Shown here piece after piece: positions 1 through 12,863 of a DNA stretch of 64,000 nt. A model generated the notes under the pieces. It ran no database searches and had not been told where the DNA came from. It saw only the letters and a list, made by a program, of their open reading frames with translations. Origin of the DNA: Adineta steineri (Eukaryota > Rotifera > Eurotatoria > Adinetida > Adinetidae); NCBI GenBank assembly GCA_905250115.1, contig CAJNOI010000181.1, positions 87,984-151,983 on the forward strand, given 5' to 3'. Positions within the stretch are counted from its first letter, which is position 1, and every line of letters begins with the position of its first letter. The translations under genes were made by a program, and so were the position numbers.

Positions 1-194
1 GTGCTTTATTACAGATGAATGCATTATATTGTCAAAAAAATTCTTATATTAACGAAAATAATGATGATGATGATTTAATATTTGAAAATATGTCACTTAT
101 TGATGCACTTAATTTATCAACAATAAAACAAATTAATAAACAAACCATAACAACCAATGATATGAAGTATTTTTGTAGTGAACATTCAGTTTAA
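1..194 (+). CDS. 3' end of MGRN1-like RING E3 ligase gene (partial, second copy)
   Basis: The window opens inside an exon. From base 3 the frame reads ALLQMNALYCQKN and ends EHSV at a TAA at 192-194. It is the same as the last 63 or so residues of the complete mahogunin-like gene at 30846-32257 on the other strand, and follows directly after where the RING finger would end. The rest of the gene lies upstream of the window. This copy sits in the left arm of the inverted duplication, so it may be a true second copy, the other haplotype, or an assembly duplicate. The protein is expected to be a ubiquitin ligase; the RING itself is not visible here. Confidence 0.85.
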   Translation, partial: ALLQMNALYCQKNSYINENNDDDDLIFENMSLIDALNLSTIKQINKQTITTNDMKYFCSEHSV

Positions 195-1441
195 ATATCT
201 GTGATATTTCCTATATAAAACATTATATAACTAAGGTAGATTTATTTTATTTTATTTTATTATTTTTTAGAAATTATATGTTGAACTGGTTTGTTTGTTT
301 TTCCTCTTTTTTGTACAAATTATAAATCGATTTTAGTTTTATTAAAAATTAGAGAAATATTTTTATCAAAATAATGTTTATTTTTGTAAAACTAAATAAC
401 AAAAAATTATTCTATTCATTTGTCATATGTGCATGAGTAAAAATCTTATGCAAATAAGTTCATGTTCATTAGAAACTTATTAGTTTTGTAGGATCGAGAA
501 AAACAACAAATAGAGAAATAAGATTGAAGATTAATGTTATTGTAAAAATAAACGAGAGAGATTTCTTCAGGGATGTTTTGAGAGAATAGAAACGAGTTTA
601 ATAATTATTTTGTCAAGAGTCTATTATGATAGGACGAATATGAAAAATAATCTGTTTTCTTTCCGTTTCCGCTACACCTGACTTTATTAAAAAAAAACGT
701 TGTTATGTTCTTTTACTTTATATGTAGTTATGATGAGCTCCAATTTCGTCATCTGCTATTACTTGATTAATCAAAATAATTCTCCCATTTTTGTTATTAT
801 AAGATCAAATGTATAAATCCGACAGTGGTGGTGGTGCCTGTTACTATTACTTAATAAATAGAATACAATATGCTACTGGTTGTGTGTATGTGTGTGTGTC
901 TATAAAAAGTTATCGAATACTATCATCTAATCAATTTATTTTTTTCTGATATGTGTGTGTGTGTGTGTATACTCTTTGACATAGCGTTTATTTATTTAAT
1001 GATGATCTAGTGCAATCATCATTAGAGAATTTTAGTAATTTGATTTGTATTCACAGGTGAAAGAAGAGAAAATTAATAGTATAGAAATAGATCAAGGGAA
1101 ACTTTGCTAAAAAATATTTTATGATAACACACAACTGCTAGTTTTCTGTCTGGCAAAAAATACAAATGGAGTCGATCAAGCTTATTTTTCCTTGGTCTTC
1201 TACTATATATTCATTCTGTTTTTCTTTATGCTTCATCAATGACAGAAAATGCTGTGTAATAAATAGAAGAGAGAGAATACATTTTTTGAGATTGACTTTT
1301 TGTCCCGTCAACGTTAATGATCCCCATTTAATGACGACGAACAAGGACAACAAGCCACTTTGTAAAGTCCACAATCATTGTCACGATCAGCAATTAGTGT
1401 TGATGCGTTAGTTCTATACATTGACATAATGTTTGACATAT
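1..1441 (+). repeat. Left arm of a ~1.44 kb inverted duplication
   Basis: Bases 1-1441 are the reverse complement of 29598-31039 with only a few differences seen by eye: an A9 versus A10 run near 690, and single substitutions near 1106 (cttt versus cgtt) and 1118 (atat versus atct). The arm holds the RING-gene 3' end, its 3' flank, two TG microsatellites (about 885-900 and 952-968) and about 1.2 kb without a convincing gene. The match stops at 1441 only because the other arm meets the scaffold gap, and at 1 only because the window begins, so the true extent is unknown. Confidence 0.95.
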
Positions 1442-2401
1442 TATTATTTTTTTTTGCCCCTCTCGCCTATTCGCTCAGGTAATATGTGCATAAGTCAACG
1501 AAAAAAAAATATTTATATGATGACGTAAATGACTCATCTTTTATATAATTACATTGTAATCATTTGTTGTTTTTTTTACAGAATGAGTAAATAATCAAAC
1601 ATTTGTATAAGGAGAAAGAGAGAATTCTTTTTTTCCTTCGTACTAGCATAGTTTTGTAAAATTATAATATTATTATTATTATTATACGAATAAGAGAATT
1701 AGTATGTCAACAGAAACTATATATTTAAAAAGAAAACGGAGGGGGAAAAAAAAGATATTCTATTTGCGTATATTATTATTGTGTACCTTTATATTCGTTT
1801 GCACAACAATATACCGTTTTGTCGCGTTTGCTTTTACTCCTTAGCTGTCTGGTTGAGATACGGCGCATATGTTATAGAGAAGAAAAAAAACGCATGGATA
1901 CTATTACGATATATATATATACATATAACGTATGTTCGTTGTTGTTTTATATATAGCTACAAAGACAACTGACATCTGATCGGATTTTTATGTTATCAAG
2001 GTTAAAAACTTGTCTAAATTTGAATAAGTTGAAAATAAACGAAATAAATATAATTTCCATTTTTTTTCTCATAGAAAAAAGAATAACATTAACGCCTACA
2101 CAATTATAAATGTGCTTTTTTTTCTCTCTCTCTCTCTTTTCATATTCTTCTTTTTTTTTCTACATCATGCATTACATTCGTTTTTAGATTATTTATTTTG
2201 TTTTTATTTCTTCGTTTTTTCTTTCCTATTTCGTTATTAAATCATGTCGAAATACAACATATTGACGACGACGACAACAACATATATGATTTGTACATAG
2301 TCACATATTTGTGTATGAGTAAGTATTAATAATCATGACAATATTTATTAGTTATATTCATATGTTGCAACACGTGTTTAGGAAAGAAAAAATAGTCAAA
2401 T
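195..2401. other. Intergenic: RING gene 3' flank to CDK 5' flank
   Basis: No supportable gene. The mirror-image open frames near 1138-1411 recur at 29628-29901 only because the DNA is duplicated; they lack coding character and homology I recognise. Beyond 1441 the stretch is AT-rich with T-, CT- and TAT-rich tracts (CT run near 2123-2140) and is the likely promoter/5' UTR region of the CDK gene. Confidence 0.6.
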
Positions 2402-5400
2402 ATGGAAGTTGGTTCGACAATAGCAAAAGTTTTTAAACGTTTTACAATACCCCGAAGTACATCAGCTATGGGTTCATTTACAACATCAAATGGTACTGCA
2501 AATAATACAGAACCAAATCCTGAAGAAACCACGACAGCTACACCCCCAACATCATCATCATCAAATCATAAACATCCTCCACTTTCCTATGTTCAAAATA
2601 TTCGTTTGATTCAACAGCACAATCTAACTGATTCATCACCTCAACAACATTCAACTACACCACCATTACGTGAGAATATTTCATCCGTTATTGTTTATCC
2701 ATCAACAGATCAAAATACATCGAAAAAAAGCAAAGTATAATAAAAAAAAACCTTTTCAAATATTTATTTATCTCAAGATTTATTCTTGTCTAGATTGATA
2801 CAACGAATAAAAAATCTAATATTACACATGATATGAGTTTTGATAATATCAATGAAATATCTTTAGAAAGTAATAATGATTCAACAAATAATGGACATCA
2901 TCGTTCATCTATTAAATCTTTATTCACAAAAAAATCTCATAATGCACCTTTATCACATTCTGTTAATATAACACCAAAACAAAAAAAATCACGTACTTCA
3001 TTTCGTCCATTTTCGAATTTTCTTAAACGTAGTCAAAGTACAACTACAGATTTAGCTACATCTAATAATCAATCATCTACTGATCAATCTGTACCAACTA
3101 GATCTTCTCAAGAAAATGATTTAACCTATTTAACACGATTAAATACCAATGCTGTAAATAATAATAATAATAATACAACTACTAGTACAGGACTAGTACC
3201 AATATCTGAAGAAGATAATCCAATACAAAATAAATTAGATAAAATTTCTGTTGATGTCAATAATAGTAATTCAAATCATCAAGTTGAAACTAATGTATTA
3301 ACTCAGCAACAAGTGTCAAAAACTATCAAAAGTCTTAGTAAGTTTTTTTTTATTTTATTTATGTCAATGTTTATTCTCCTGAGGCCATGGAAAACATTAC
3401 TGTCTGTCATTTAGCCCTTGTCTTTAACATATTGTATAATTAACATATTTTTTTCTTTATTCGATAATTCACATATTAGATATATATTCAAACGTTGAGT
3501 TAAAAGAATAGATCAAATATTTTTCACGAATATCTTATGAAAAAAAATATTCTTCAATTTATAAAAATAGGTGCATCATCATCATCATCACCACCTTCTG
3601 GTACATCATCGGTATCAGCTACGAAATATCCTAATGTTAATAATCAACCTCAACAACGAGATGAAATTGTTAAACCGTCCAAATCTTCGTCATCTATGTT
3701 ATCACATACTGGCACAGCACTTTCTATTCTTCCTAATAATACGAATCCTAATAAATCATTTATATCTAATTCAATTAGTTTACATGGAGATATTAATAAT
3801 TTAGTAAATAATCAACATTTGTCTACATCGAATACAAACAATAGTACAGGTTTGTTGTTATTTATATAAATCTATAAACTATTCATATTTTTAATATATT
3901 AGAACGAATATCTATTCATCAAACAATGTCATTGAGAGTTGATGGTGAAAATACAAATGAAAATCAGCAAGTAACAAAAGTTAAAATGCGTGATCATAGT
4001 AGTAAAAAGAAGAAAAATTCTCGTGCACTTGAATCACGTATATCGTTACCACCTGAAGTTAAAAATACTTCAAATAATGCAGCAAATCAACCATTTAATG
4101 ATTTACATAATGTTCGAATGAAATTAACAAAACGTTCATCGTATTATCAACCAGGTTCAGCATCAATTCACGGAATTAATGATGTTTTAAATCAATCGAA
4201 TATATCTTTATCACGTCTTTCACCACATTCAACTGGACCATTAAGTCGTAATGAACATCGACGTTCAATGCTTGATCTTGGTTTTGGTAAAATTGAATCA
4301 TATGTTAAATTAGAAAAATTAGGAGAAGGTACTTATGCAACCGTTTATAAAGGAACATCAAGTATACTTAGTGGTTTTATTGCATTAAAAGAGATTCGAC
4401 TTGAACAAGAAGAAGGTATGATTAAATTTTGAATTTTTCTTTATTTTCTCAAGAATACAATATGACTAGAGATGAAAAAATTCTTACTAAAGTATCACAT
4501 CTGTTTTTTTTCGAAATCTTATCTGATAGATAGATATAACAAAACCATATATAGGATAATATTTATTAGTATTAGTATGACATCATTCAATATGTTTATT
4601 TCGTCTAGTGTGTTAAAAGGCAGTCATGCGTAAATGTCCTTTTACTATTCTTAATTATTCAGGTACATTTATGTTTTAACTGTCTTCTTTCGGTTTCTTT
4701 TTATTGATCATATATCATCTTTCTTATATGAGACAATAAAACATGTGTATCGACGTGATTGGACAATTATAACTTGTTATCAACAAGTAATAAATAATCG
4801 ATTATATCGAAATTTTCAATAGAAAAATGATGTTTCATTGAATATCAGATGCTATTTCTAGAAACTATTCAGCTATATGTATATATCATGTAGTGAAAAG
4901 AAAATGTGTTGATTACAACCTTTAATTAAATCAACTATACTTGATATCCGAGTCTTCAAATGTAGAAAACCAAAGAAATTTTATCTAGAATTGTAATTTA
5001 ATACTTGAAGATTTTCTTGTGTAAACAAAAGCAATCAAATATTATAAACAAAAATATATTTTAGGTGCACCATGTACGGCATTACGTGAAGTGAGCTTAT
5101 TAAAAGGACTTAAACATAATAATATTGTTTGTCTATATGATATTATATTTGATCATACAACATTAACACTTGTATTTGAATATGTTGAAAAAGATTTAAA
5201 ACAATATATGGAAGATTGTGCAAATATTCTTAGTATGAAAAATGTTCGTTTATTTTTATTTCAACTTTTACGTGGATTAGAATTTTGTCATGGAAAAAAA
5301 ATTCTTCATCGTGATTTAAAGTATAAAAATTATTCATTCTTTTTTTTCTATTCAATAATAAATATTTTTGTCTTTTTCTTAGACCACAAAATTTATTAAT

Positions 5401-6012
5401 TAATGAACGTGGTGAATTAAAATTAGCTGATTTTGGTCTTGCACGTATTAAATCATTTCCAACAAAAACATATTCAAATGAAGTTGTTACACTATGGTAT
5501 CGACCACCTGATGTTTTACTTGGTAGTACAGAATATTCTACACCAATTGATATATGGGCTGTTGGTTGTATATTTTTTTGAAATGGCATGTGGTCGACCA
5601 TTATTTGCTGGTACAAAAGTTGAAGAAGAATTATATTTAATATTTCGTTATCTTGGTACACCAACTGAACATACATTACCCGGTGTAACATCAAATCCTG
5701 ATTTTCAAGCATTAAGATTACCTTTTTCGTTTGGTGAATCATTAAATCGTTTAGCACCACGTCTTGATCAAAGTGGAATTGATTTATTACAAAAATTCAT
5801 ACGATATAATCCACATTCTCGAATATCTGCGCGTGATGCAATGATGCATAATTTTTTTCTCATGTTATCCACCTGAAATACATACATTAGGGCCATTACA
5901 ATCAATATTAGAGATAAATGACGTATCATTGACGAAAAATCATGGTTCAAAATTGAATGCACCATCGCTTATGAAAACCGCTATTTCGAAACGATCGAGT
6001 GTTCATCTGTGA
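2402..6012 (+). CDS. PCTAIRE-type cyclin-dependent kinase (CDK16/17/18 family), with two T7 frame slips
   Basis: Six exons by my reading: 2402-2734, 2794-3337, 3571-3849, 3903-4415, 5065-5320 and 5383-6012. About 450 residues of Ser/Thr/Asn-rich N-terminus precede a CDK domain: Gly loop [11 protein letters not shown], lysine in ALKEIRLE, the cyclin-binding helix as PCTALRE (usually PCTAIRE), HRDLKPQN, DFGLA and the activation segment [16 protein letters not shown]. The helix and DFG context match CDK16-18, which act with cyclin Y at membranes in vesicle transport and neuronal functions. The last exon needs two one-base corrections, both in runs of seven T (5573-5579 in the GCIFFEMA motif, and about 5852-5858 near the C-lobe end), to stay open to the TGA at 6010. 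Uncorrected, the protein stops in subdomain IX. Sequencing error in homopolymers is the simplest explanation; a recent pseudogene is possible. Intron 4 is unusually long (649 bp). Confidence 0.9.
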
Positions 6013-6499
6013 TGTGTTTGTTTGTCTGTTTGTTTCTCCTTGTCTCGCTTACAGAACCTCATTCTATGTATCCTATTTGTATATTATTATTACCATCTAA
6101 ATTTCTCATTTTTCTTTTTTTTGCAATTGTGTTATTTCTGTTTTTCGAGACATTCGTAAATAGGATCCTTTGCATATATTAAATATCTATCTATCTATAT
6201 ACATATATACAATAATATTTCTCTCAAAAAATGACATCATAACCAGAGCAAGCACGTGCAAACCAAAACAATTATGATTCTTATCATATGTGTATATATA
6301 TTCTTTTGTGATGAGTTATTGTTTCTTAGTAGTGTGTATGCAGATGTATGAAATTGTTTTATTTAATAATTTCTTCTTTTTTTTTTGAAAAAAAAATTTT
6401 CATATTTAAAGAATGTAGTTACTTGTTTTTTTTTCATATCATAATTTTCTCTACATTCATATTTATAAACGAACAAATAATCTTTAGATTATTTAATCA
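6013..6499. other. Intergenic between CDK and NRBF2-like genes
   Basis: CDK 3' flank and NRBF2-like 5' flank; AT-rich with a TATC/TATA microsatellite-like stretch near 6183-6212. No gene seen. Confidence 0.6.
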
Positions 6500-7353
6500 A
6501 TGGAATTTGAACATTCATCACTTCCATATGTATGTCTAGATTTCATCGAATCAATAGAAAGAAATATTCGATTTATTTTCTTAGGCTCATCAACAAATTC
6601 GTTTAGGCGATATTCAAGCATCTGCACATAAATGGTTAATAGCAATTGATTATTATACACATGCAATAAGTTCGTTAAAAAGGATTTTTTCGTTATTTCT
6701 TAAATGAATTTTTTGTTTTATTTAAAGAATGTTTTCAAGAAATTCAAAATACATTACAAAATGATAATCTAATATCGGTATTAAAACCTCAGATAATTCA
6801 ATGTGAAAAAGCAATTCATCTATGTCGGTTAAAAGATCGATCGGAACAAGTAAATTAATACTTAAAAAGAAAATCGGAAATACTTCATTGATCGATGTTT
6901 TTTTTTCTCTAGGTAATAAAAGCTGAGCGTTTATCTAAATTAACTCGTGCACATTCAACATCAAATATAAAATCTTCGACAAAAACAAATCGAATATTGA
7001 CAAGACATAATACAATACAAATAGAAAATAATTCTACGTCAACGGGTATGGATTCATTTGCTGCATTTATATTTTCAAAGAATACTCAAATGAATCCAAC
7101 AACACCTATAATTGCAAAAAAGAATGAAAAACATGATGCACATAAAATTGAAGAATTACAAATGAGTTATGAAGCATTAAAAACTCATCTTAAAGCAGCA
7201 TTTGATGATATTGAACGACTTAAATATGAAAATAATCAATTACGTATACAACAAGAATCAAATATAATTCAAGAACAAAATGAATCTAGTCTATTATCAA
7301 ATAGTGATGATGATGAAGAAGATCAGGAGACTGAACTTGAAGCAACATTGTAA
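6500..7353 (+). CDS. NRBF2-like autophagy protein (MIT domain plus coiled coil)
   Basis: Reconstructed from four exons: 6500-6529, 6585-6669, 6728-6849 and 6913-7353, giving about 225 residues. It starts MEFEHSSLPY-AHQQIRLGD. The AHQQ motif follows ten residues after the start, as in vertebrate NRBF2, and continues as a helical MIT-like hairpin (AIDYYTHAI, CFQEIQ). The C-terminal half has a coiled coil (EELQMSYEALKTHLKAAF, IERLKYENNQLRIQ) and an acidic tail. NRBF2 is a regulatory subunit of the ATG14-containing class III PI3-kinase complex in autophagy initiation. The 10-codon first exon is inferred from splice signals and the match at AHQQ. Other MIT/coiled-coil proteins are possible, so the assignment is moderate. 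Confidence 0.6.
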
Positions 7354-7514
7354 ATTTTTTCTGTATTTATTTATTTCGAATGTATTTAATGTAAATCTTT
7401 TCTTTTTTTAATCTAATAATAACACATTAAAATGCTGAAAATAGTCTGCGAATATTCACATTATGACAGTAGGAGGAGCACACCTTCTATTTTCTCATAA
7501 CAGATATTTTTAAC

Positions 7515-7521
7515 TATAAAA
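7515..7521 (+). promoter_or_regulatory. TATA box of the lysozyme gene
   Basis: TATAAAA lies 40-46 bp upstream of the lysozyme ATG in an otherwise mixed context, the right distance for a short 5' UTR. A focused TATA promoter fits a highly expressed secreted enzyme. Confidence 0.55.
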
Positions 7522-7560
7522 GGAGGCAAGAATACAATTGAGATCATAAAAAGAATTATC

Positions 7561-7971
7561 ATGTTTAAAATCTTTGCTATTGGTCTTTTATTCGCCATGA
7601 TTATGGCTAGTTTTGCACAAATTAACGATAAATGTCTTCAATGTATTTGTAAAACTGAATCTGGTTGTCGTCCACTTGGATGTGCTTTTGATGTTAATTC
7701 TGATTCTTGCGGATACTATCAATTAAAACAATTGTATTGGGTTGATTGTGGTAAACCAGGAGGTTCACTTGCTGCATGTTCAAAAGATAAAGCTTGTTCA
7801 GAAAAATGTGTTCGTGCTTATATGACACGTTATGCTTCAAGATGTACTGGTGGTCGTACACCAACATGTCAAGATTATGCACGTATTCATAATGGTGGAC
7901 CAAATGGATGTAAAATAGCAGCAACTGCTGGATATTGGAATAAAATTGCTCCTTGTTATAATTCCGGTTAA
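7561..7971 (+). CDS. i-type (invertebrate, destabilase-like) lysozyme, secreted
   Basis: Single-exon 136-residue protein: a signal peptide (MFKIFAIGLLFAMIMASFA) followed by a Cys-rich mature domain of about 115 residues, the usual size of i-type lysozymes. The family signature CLQCICKTESGC carries the presumed catalytic Glu, and the catalytic Asp lies in DVNSDSCGYYQ. The downstream CxxCV-AYMxRYA and CQDYARIHNGGPNGC blocks are also typical. It hydrolyses peptidoglycan in digestion or antibacterial defence; some members also have isopeptidase activity. It has its own TATA box, and an AATAAA-like signal lies about 20 bp past the stop. No introns, unlike its neighbours, but i-type lysozyme genes are small and composition (about 30% GC in one 60-base line) is like the host background. 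Confidence 0.93.
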   Translation: MFKIFAIGLLFAMIMASFAQINDKCLQCICKTESGCRPLGCAFDVNSDSCGYYQLKQLYWVDCGKPGGSLAACSKDKACSEKCVRAYMTRYASRCTGGRTPTCQDYARIHNGGPNGCKIAATAGYWNKIAPCYNSG

Positions 7972-10328
7972 TACTTTTTTTTTCTTTTTCTAATAAAAAT
8001 AAAAAATATTTTAATATTACTGCTATAATACAACAGAATAGGAAAATAATGATGGTATACACTCTCAATGTACAGATTGAGTACGTTATTGTAACAGCAC
8101 ATTTATTTAAAATTTCTCTGAAACAAAAGATGCAGCGTGAAAAGTTCTACAACTTACATGGAGCCATTTATTTCTACTTTTAGTTTTGTTCTAAAAAAAC
8201 TGACAGCATTTTAAATAGCTAAATTTCGAATGCATGAAAATTGGTTTTATAGCATTTTGTCACCTTGTTTCTCAATTATAAAAAAAGGTTTAAGATGCAA
8301 ATTGTAGAGCTGTTCGCGCTGTATCTTTTAGTATATTTCTCTGTTTCTACAAAGACATATTATGTGACAAAAATACAAATTTAGAAAAAGGAGTCTTCCA
8401 TTTCTATAGAAAACAAAAGAATACATAATTGATATACGCTTGTTCGTGCATCTTCTGATATATTTGATTCTTAATTAAACGTACTATATAATTCGATAGA
8501 GTAGCCGATGCTCTATCGAACGGTATCAAAATAAGAAAATTACAAAAAACTATTAAAAATAACGTAATCAACTTATCAAGTTTCTTGAATTTTTTATGGA
8601 AAACGAAAATTATTTCATAAGAACTTATAAATCAATGAAACAACTTGTCGTCAATACGATTCTATCTTATATACAGATATATATACATTGTTCGACAAGT
8701 GACTATCTAACGATGATATATTGATTTCTATCATCACATAAAGCAAGAATACGATGAGAATATCTCAACTAACACAAAAAGGTTGCACGATCATTGCTTA
8801 CACATCATCGATCTTGTTTGCTTGAATATGAAGAGAAATAGAAAAAGAAAACTTATCATAGATAGGTTAACATTTCTCTCTTAAGACACATATGTGTGTA
8901 TATCTTCATCGTTATGATCGATGTCGAATAACAGAACAATTTGCACTAATGTCTGCCTATCAATAACCATTATTACATATACACTAACTGTTATATTTAA
9001 CCAATAGAAAAACAAGTGTAGAAATGTGTTCTTACCAACTAAATCTAATGAATAACACATTGTCAATGTCACATTGAATTTAAATCATAAACAATAACTT
9101 CAAAGTATATAAAAGAAGTTTAATATAAACAAAAGTTTGATGATACATCTATATCAAGCAGAGACCGAAGTTAATTATTATTTCTATCAATATCATTGTT
9201 ATAAATCTCTTTTACTCTTATTGTATGTGTATGTTAAATAAATAAAAGTTGTCGACAAGATTGAACACAAACGCGGAGAGATGATAATATTGATCTTTAA
9301 CGTATTGCTCATTAAAAAAAATGAATACACATGTAGCAAATCATTGTTTTTTTCAACAACTTTCATATATATATCAATAACTTGTTTTAATTGAATGAAA
9401 ATATATCTAAGCGCACTGGTAATCATTAAGAAATATGATATGATTGATAAAGAAGAATCATCAAGCACAAAAAGTGTCAATATTTACAAATGGATAGAAA
9501 TAATCGATTGAAAAATGTTCAAAAGTAATTGACATAAATCTATTTTCCTTATATTGAATAAGGATAAAGACATCAATATACTCTATATATGTATTCTATT
9601 CGATTAATCAAAATCAAAATAAATTTTTAATATATTCAATTTGATTTGTTTCCTACGCGTAATAAGATTTTTATCCGATTGTTAAAATAACATTATAAAA
9701 AATTAATTTTCTCTAATATTTGTTTTCTTTTGATACGTTTTTCAATTGTATTATAAGACAATTTCAAGTTTAGTTAAACAAAAGAGAAGAGAAGTGAAGT
9801 ATTGATTTTTTTATTCATCATTAATCAACATATTTATTGAAAATAATATATATAAGTATCGACATTCTTTATTATTTGTATCACAAAATCAATCTTGAAA
9901 TAGGTAAAGTCATTTGCTCATACAGGGATACAATATTTATATGATAAGTATTTTCAGATTTGAGTAATTAAAAGACAATCCTATACATGTCCATATCGAT
10001 CGGAGTTTTATCAATAACTAGTTCTATTATTTTTCTCCATTCAGCATGCATATAAATGGTCTGCTAAATTGTCGAAAGAATTGCTTCTATTAGTGTATAT
10101 ATTTTAACGAATGAGAAAAAAGTTCTCTTCTTTTCTCTCTCTCTCTTTCTTTCTTTTCTCTTACACATATGGATATCATAATCATAGTTTGCTAGTGTAT
10201 GATGTCTGAAGTTATTCTGATGAATCTTTTTTTTTTTGTTGATGGATATTAAAATGAAACGTATGTGATCAGAAATAGATATTTAATAATCTATACGAAT
10301 GCTATTTTCTAGATTAGAATCTATTCCG
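7972..10328. other. Intergenic, 2.3 kb, with one MITE-like hairpin
   Basis: Contains the inverted-repeat element at about 8114-8343. The remainder is AT-rich with no supportable gene. A TTTTCTAG acceptor-like site at 10305-10312, just before the homeobox coding region, could be the end of a 5'-UTR intron or a trans-splice site. A CT-rich tract sits near 10126-10160. Confidence 0.6.
8114..8343. mobile_element. MITE-like hairpin element, family A, copy 1
   Basis: Left arm about 8114-8153 contains AAAGATGCAGCGTGAAAAG then TTCTACAA. Right arm about 8302-8343 is its inverted counterpart, TTGTAGAGC then TGTTCGCGCTGTATCTTTT. Internal length is about 150 bp with no ORF. A second, better-preserved copy is at about 35360-35621. 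The shared core of the terminal inverted repeat (GATGCAG...TGTAGAGC) in two unlinked intergenic sites marks a dispersed non-autonomous family. I could not define a target-site duplication. Confidence 0.6.
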
Positions 10329-11203
<875 letters not shown>

Positions 11204-12863
11204 TTTATTAGATTTGTTCTTTTTTCTTCTTCTTCTTCTTTCATACCAAACATACAGTGTCATGTTTGACAAGAAATTGTGAACATACAAATGATACCGA
11301 TTAACATTCATAAATATATAGAGTAACACATTGTTGGTATCAATCAAATGTCATTCTTCCTCTTTTTTTTTTGTTGTTTTTAACTTGATATTCAACAAGA
11401 TTATCATTTCATTAAAATGAAAAACAATTGATTGTAATTGCTTCATTATTGAGATATTATTTAATATACAATGTTGATAAGAATAACAAAAATATTTGTG
11501 TGTATAGCCTACTCATCAACATTGTAGACGTATATATCAGTATTTTTTAATGATTTATTCGATTATTCTCATTAATTATATCTTCATAATCGAAAACATG
11601 TGGAATTTTAAGAAAATCTGTGAAATGCATTTTCTTTTTATGAATGAATAAATCAAGATAAAATTATTTTGTTGTCATTATATACACGGAAGGATAAGGC
11701 AATATGATTTTATTATTAGTTAGTGAAATGCTGCTGCTCATTTTGTTAATACTTACTAATGATTATTTTTCAACAATCTCTATCGTCAAGCCTTGATTGG
11801 TAGTACAAACATTAAGAGCAGAATTTCTACCGTTGTCTCATTATTCTTTAGGCAGATTTTTAGTACTATTAACTTTTTTGCTACTGTGAAAAATCACAGA
11901 AATCAAACAAACCATGTACTGTAAATAAAGATATATAGATTTGAAACCTTTTGAAATCAGAACAATACTCCACAGGCAGCACATTCTTTATGACTAAAGT
12001 TACTTTGTTATGCCTCTAATTTTTACTATAAGTCATTTGTTGAATGTTGTGCTACAGATATATAAAATCATCTTGAAGGTGGGTGTGGATATTGTATTTG
12101 GTAAGAGAATTGAAAAAAGTTGTCTTTCTTCTTCTTCACCCTTACAAGGTTACACTCTTTTCTATGGAAATCTTTCATTTTATCAGTAGAATTGTGCGAA
12201 TACTTTAAAAGGTATGTTGAAACTATCTAATTCGAGTTTCGTAGAATAAATAATAATACATTCTTACATACAATGATGCATTTTTCGTTTTTTTAAATAC
12301 ATTGGCAAATTGCAGGATTGAAGGCATGACTTATATTTTATCATATTCGAATAATAGTCTGTGCGAACAGAAAAATTAGTTCTTATGATAATATACTTTA
12401 TTAAATGAATTTATATCTAACTGATATCAATAATGAAAATGTTGCAGCAGTTAATGTCAGTTGTAAGATTAACTATGAATTCATACTCATCTTAAATATT
12501 ACCAAGTAAATTTAGCGTACACATGCATATTTCGTCGTTCAAAAAATCTATTCTAATTTTTTATTGTTAAAAACTAATTGAAAACATTGATTATCATTGA
12601 TTCTTCATGGCTTACAGAGTATTCTTTTTTGACTCATATTGGACATTATACTTATATTTAGATCCTCCTCAAAAAAGGAATAGATACAAATCAAACCTGA
12701 TTGGCTTAGAACGGTAAAAAAATACTACATACACCACTATGAGTATTTTACACACATATTTTTTTAACCTTATATACGCAAACGAATAGCGCAAAAAAAG
12801 ATAAGAACAAAAATAAATATTATACATATAACGTGACTCGATTCTTTTGCTGCAAAAGTAAAT
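11204..12863. other. Intergenic, 1.66 kb
   Basis: No gene recognised. Holds one degenerate telomere-like palindrome (about 12075-12148). The 11990-12100 segment resembles 16925-17135: both carry TTAAAGTTACTTT-like, TAAGTCAT and TACAGATATATAAAA blocks in the same order before the G-rich block. This suggests a larger diverged repeat. Confidence 0.55.
12075..12148. repeat. Telomere-like facing palindrome, copy 1 (degenerate)
   Basis: GAAGGTGGGTGTGGATATTG on the left faces CTTCACCCTTACAAG on the right. It lies between the NK1 gene and GCLC. This is the weakest member of the family; the right arm is short. Confidence 0.45.

Noticed and set aside
1138..1411. Overlapping open frames on both strands, repeated at 29628-29901
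   Set aside because: They recur only because the DNA is duplicated in inverse orientation. No homology, no coding-like codon use, and the two strands are open at once.
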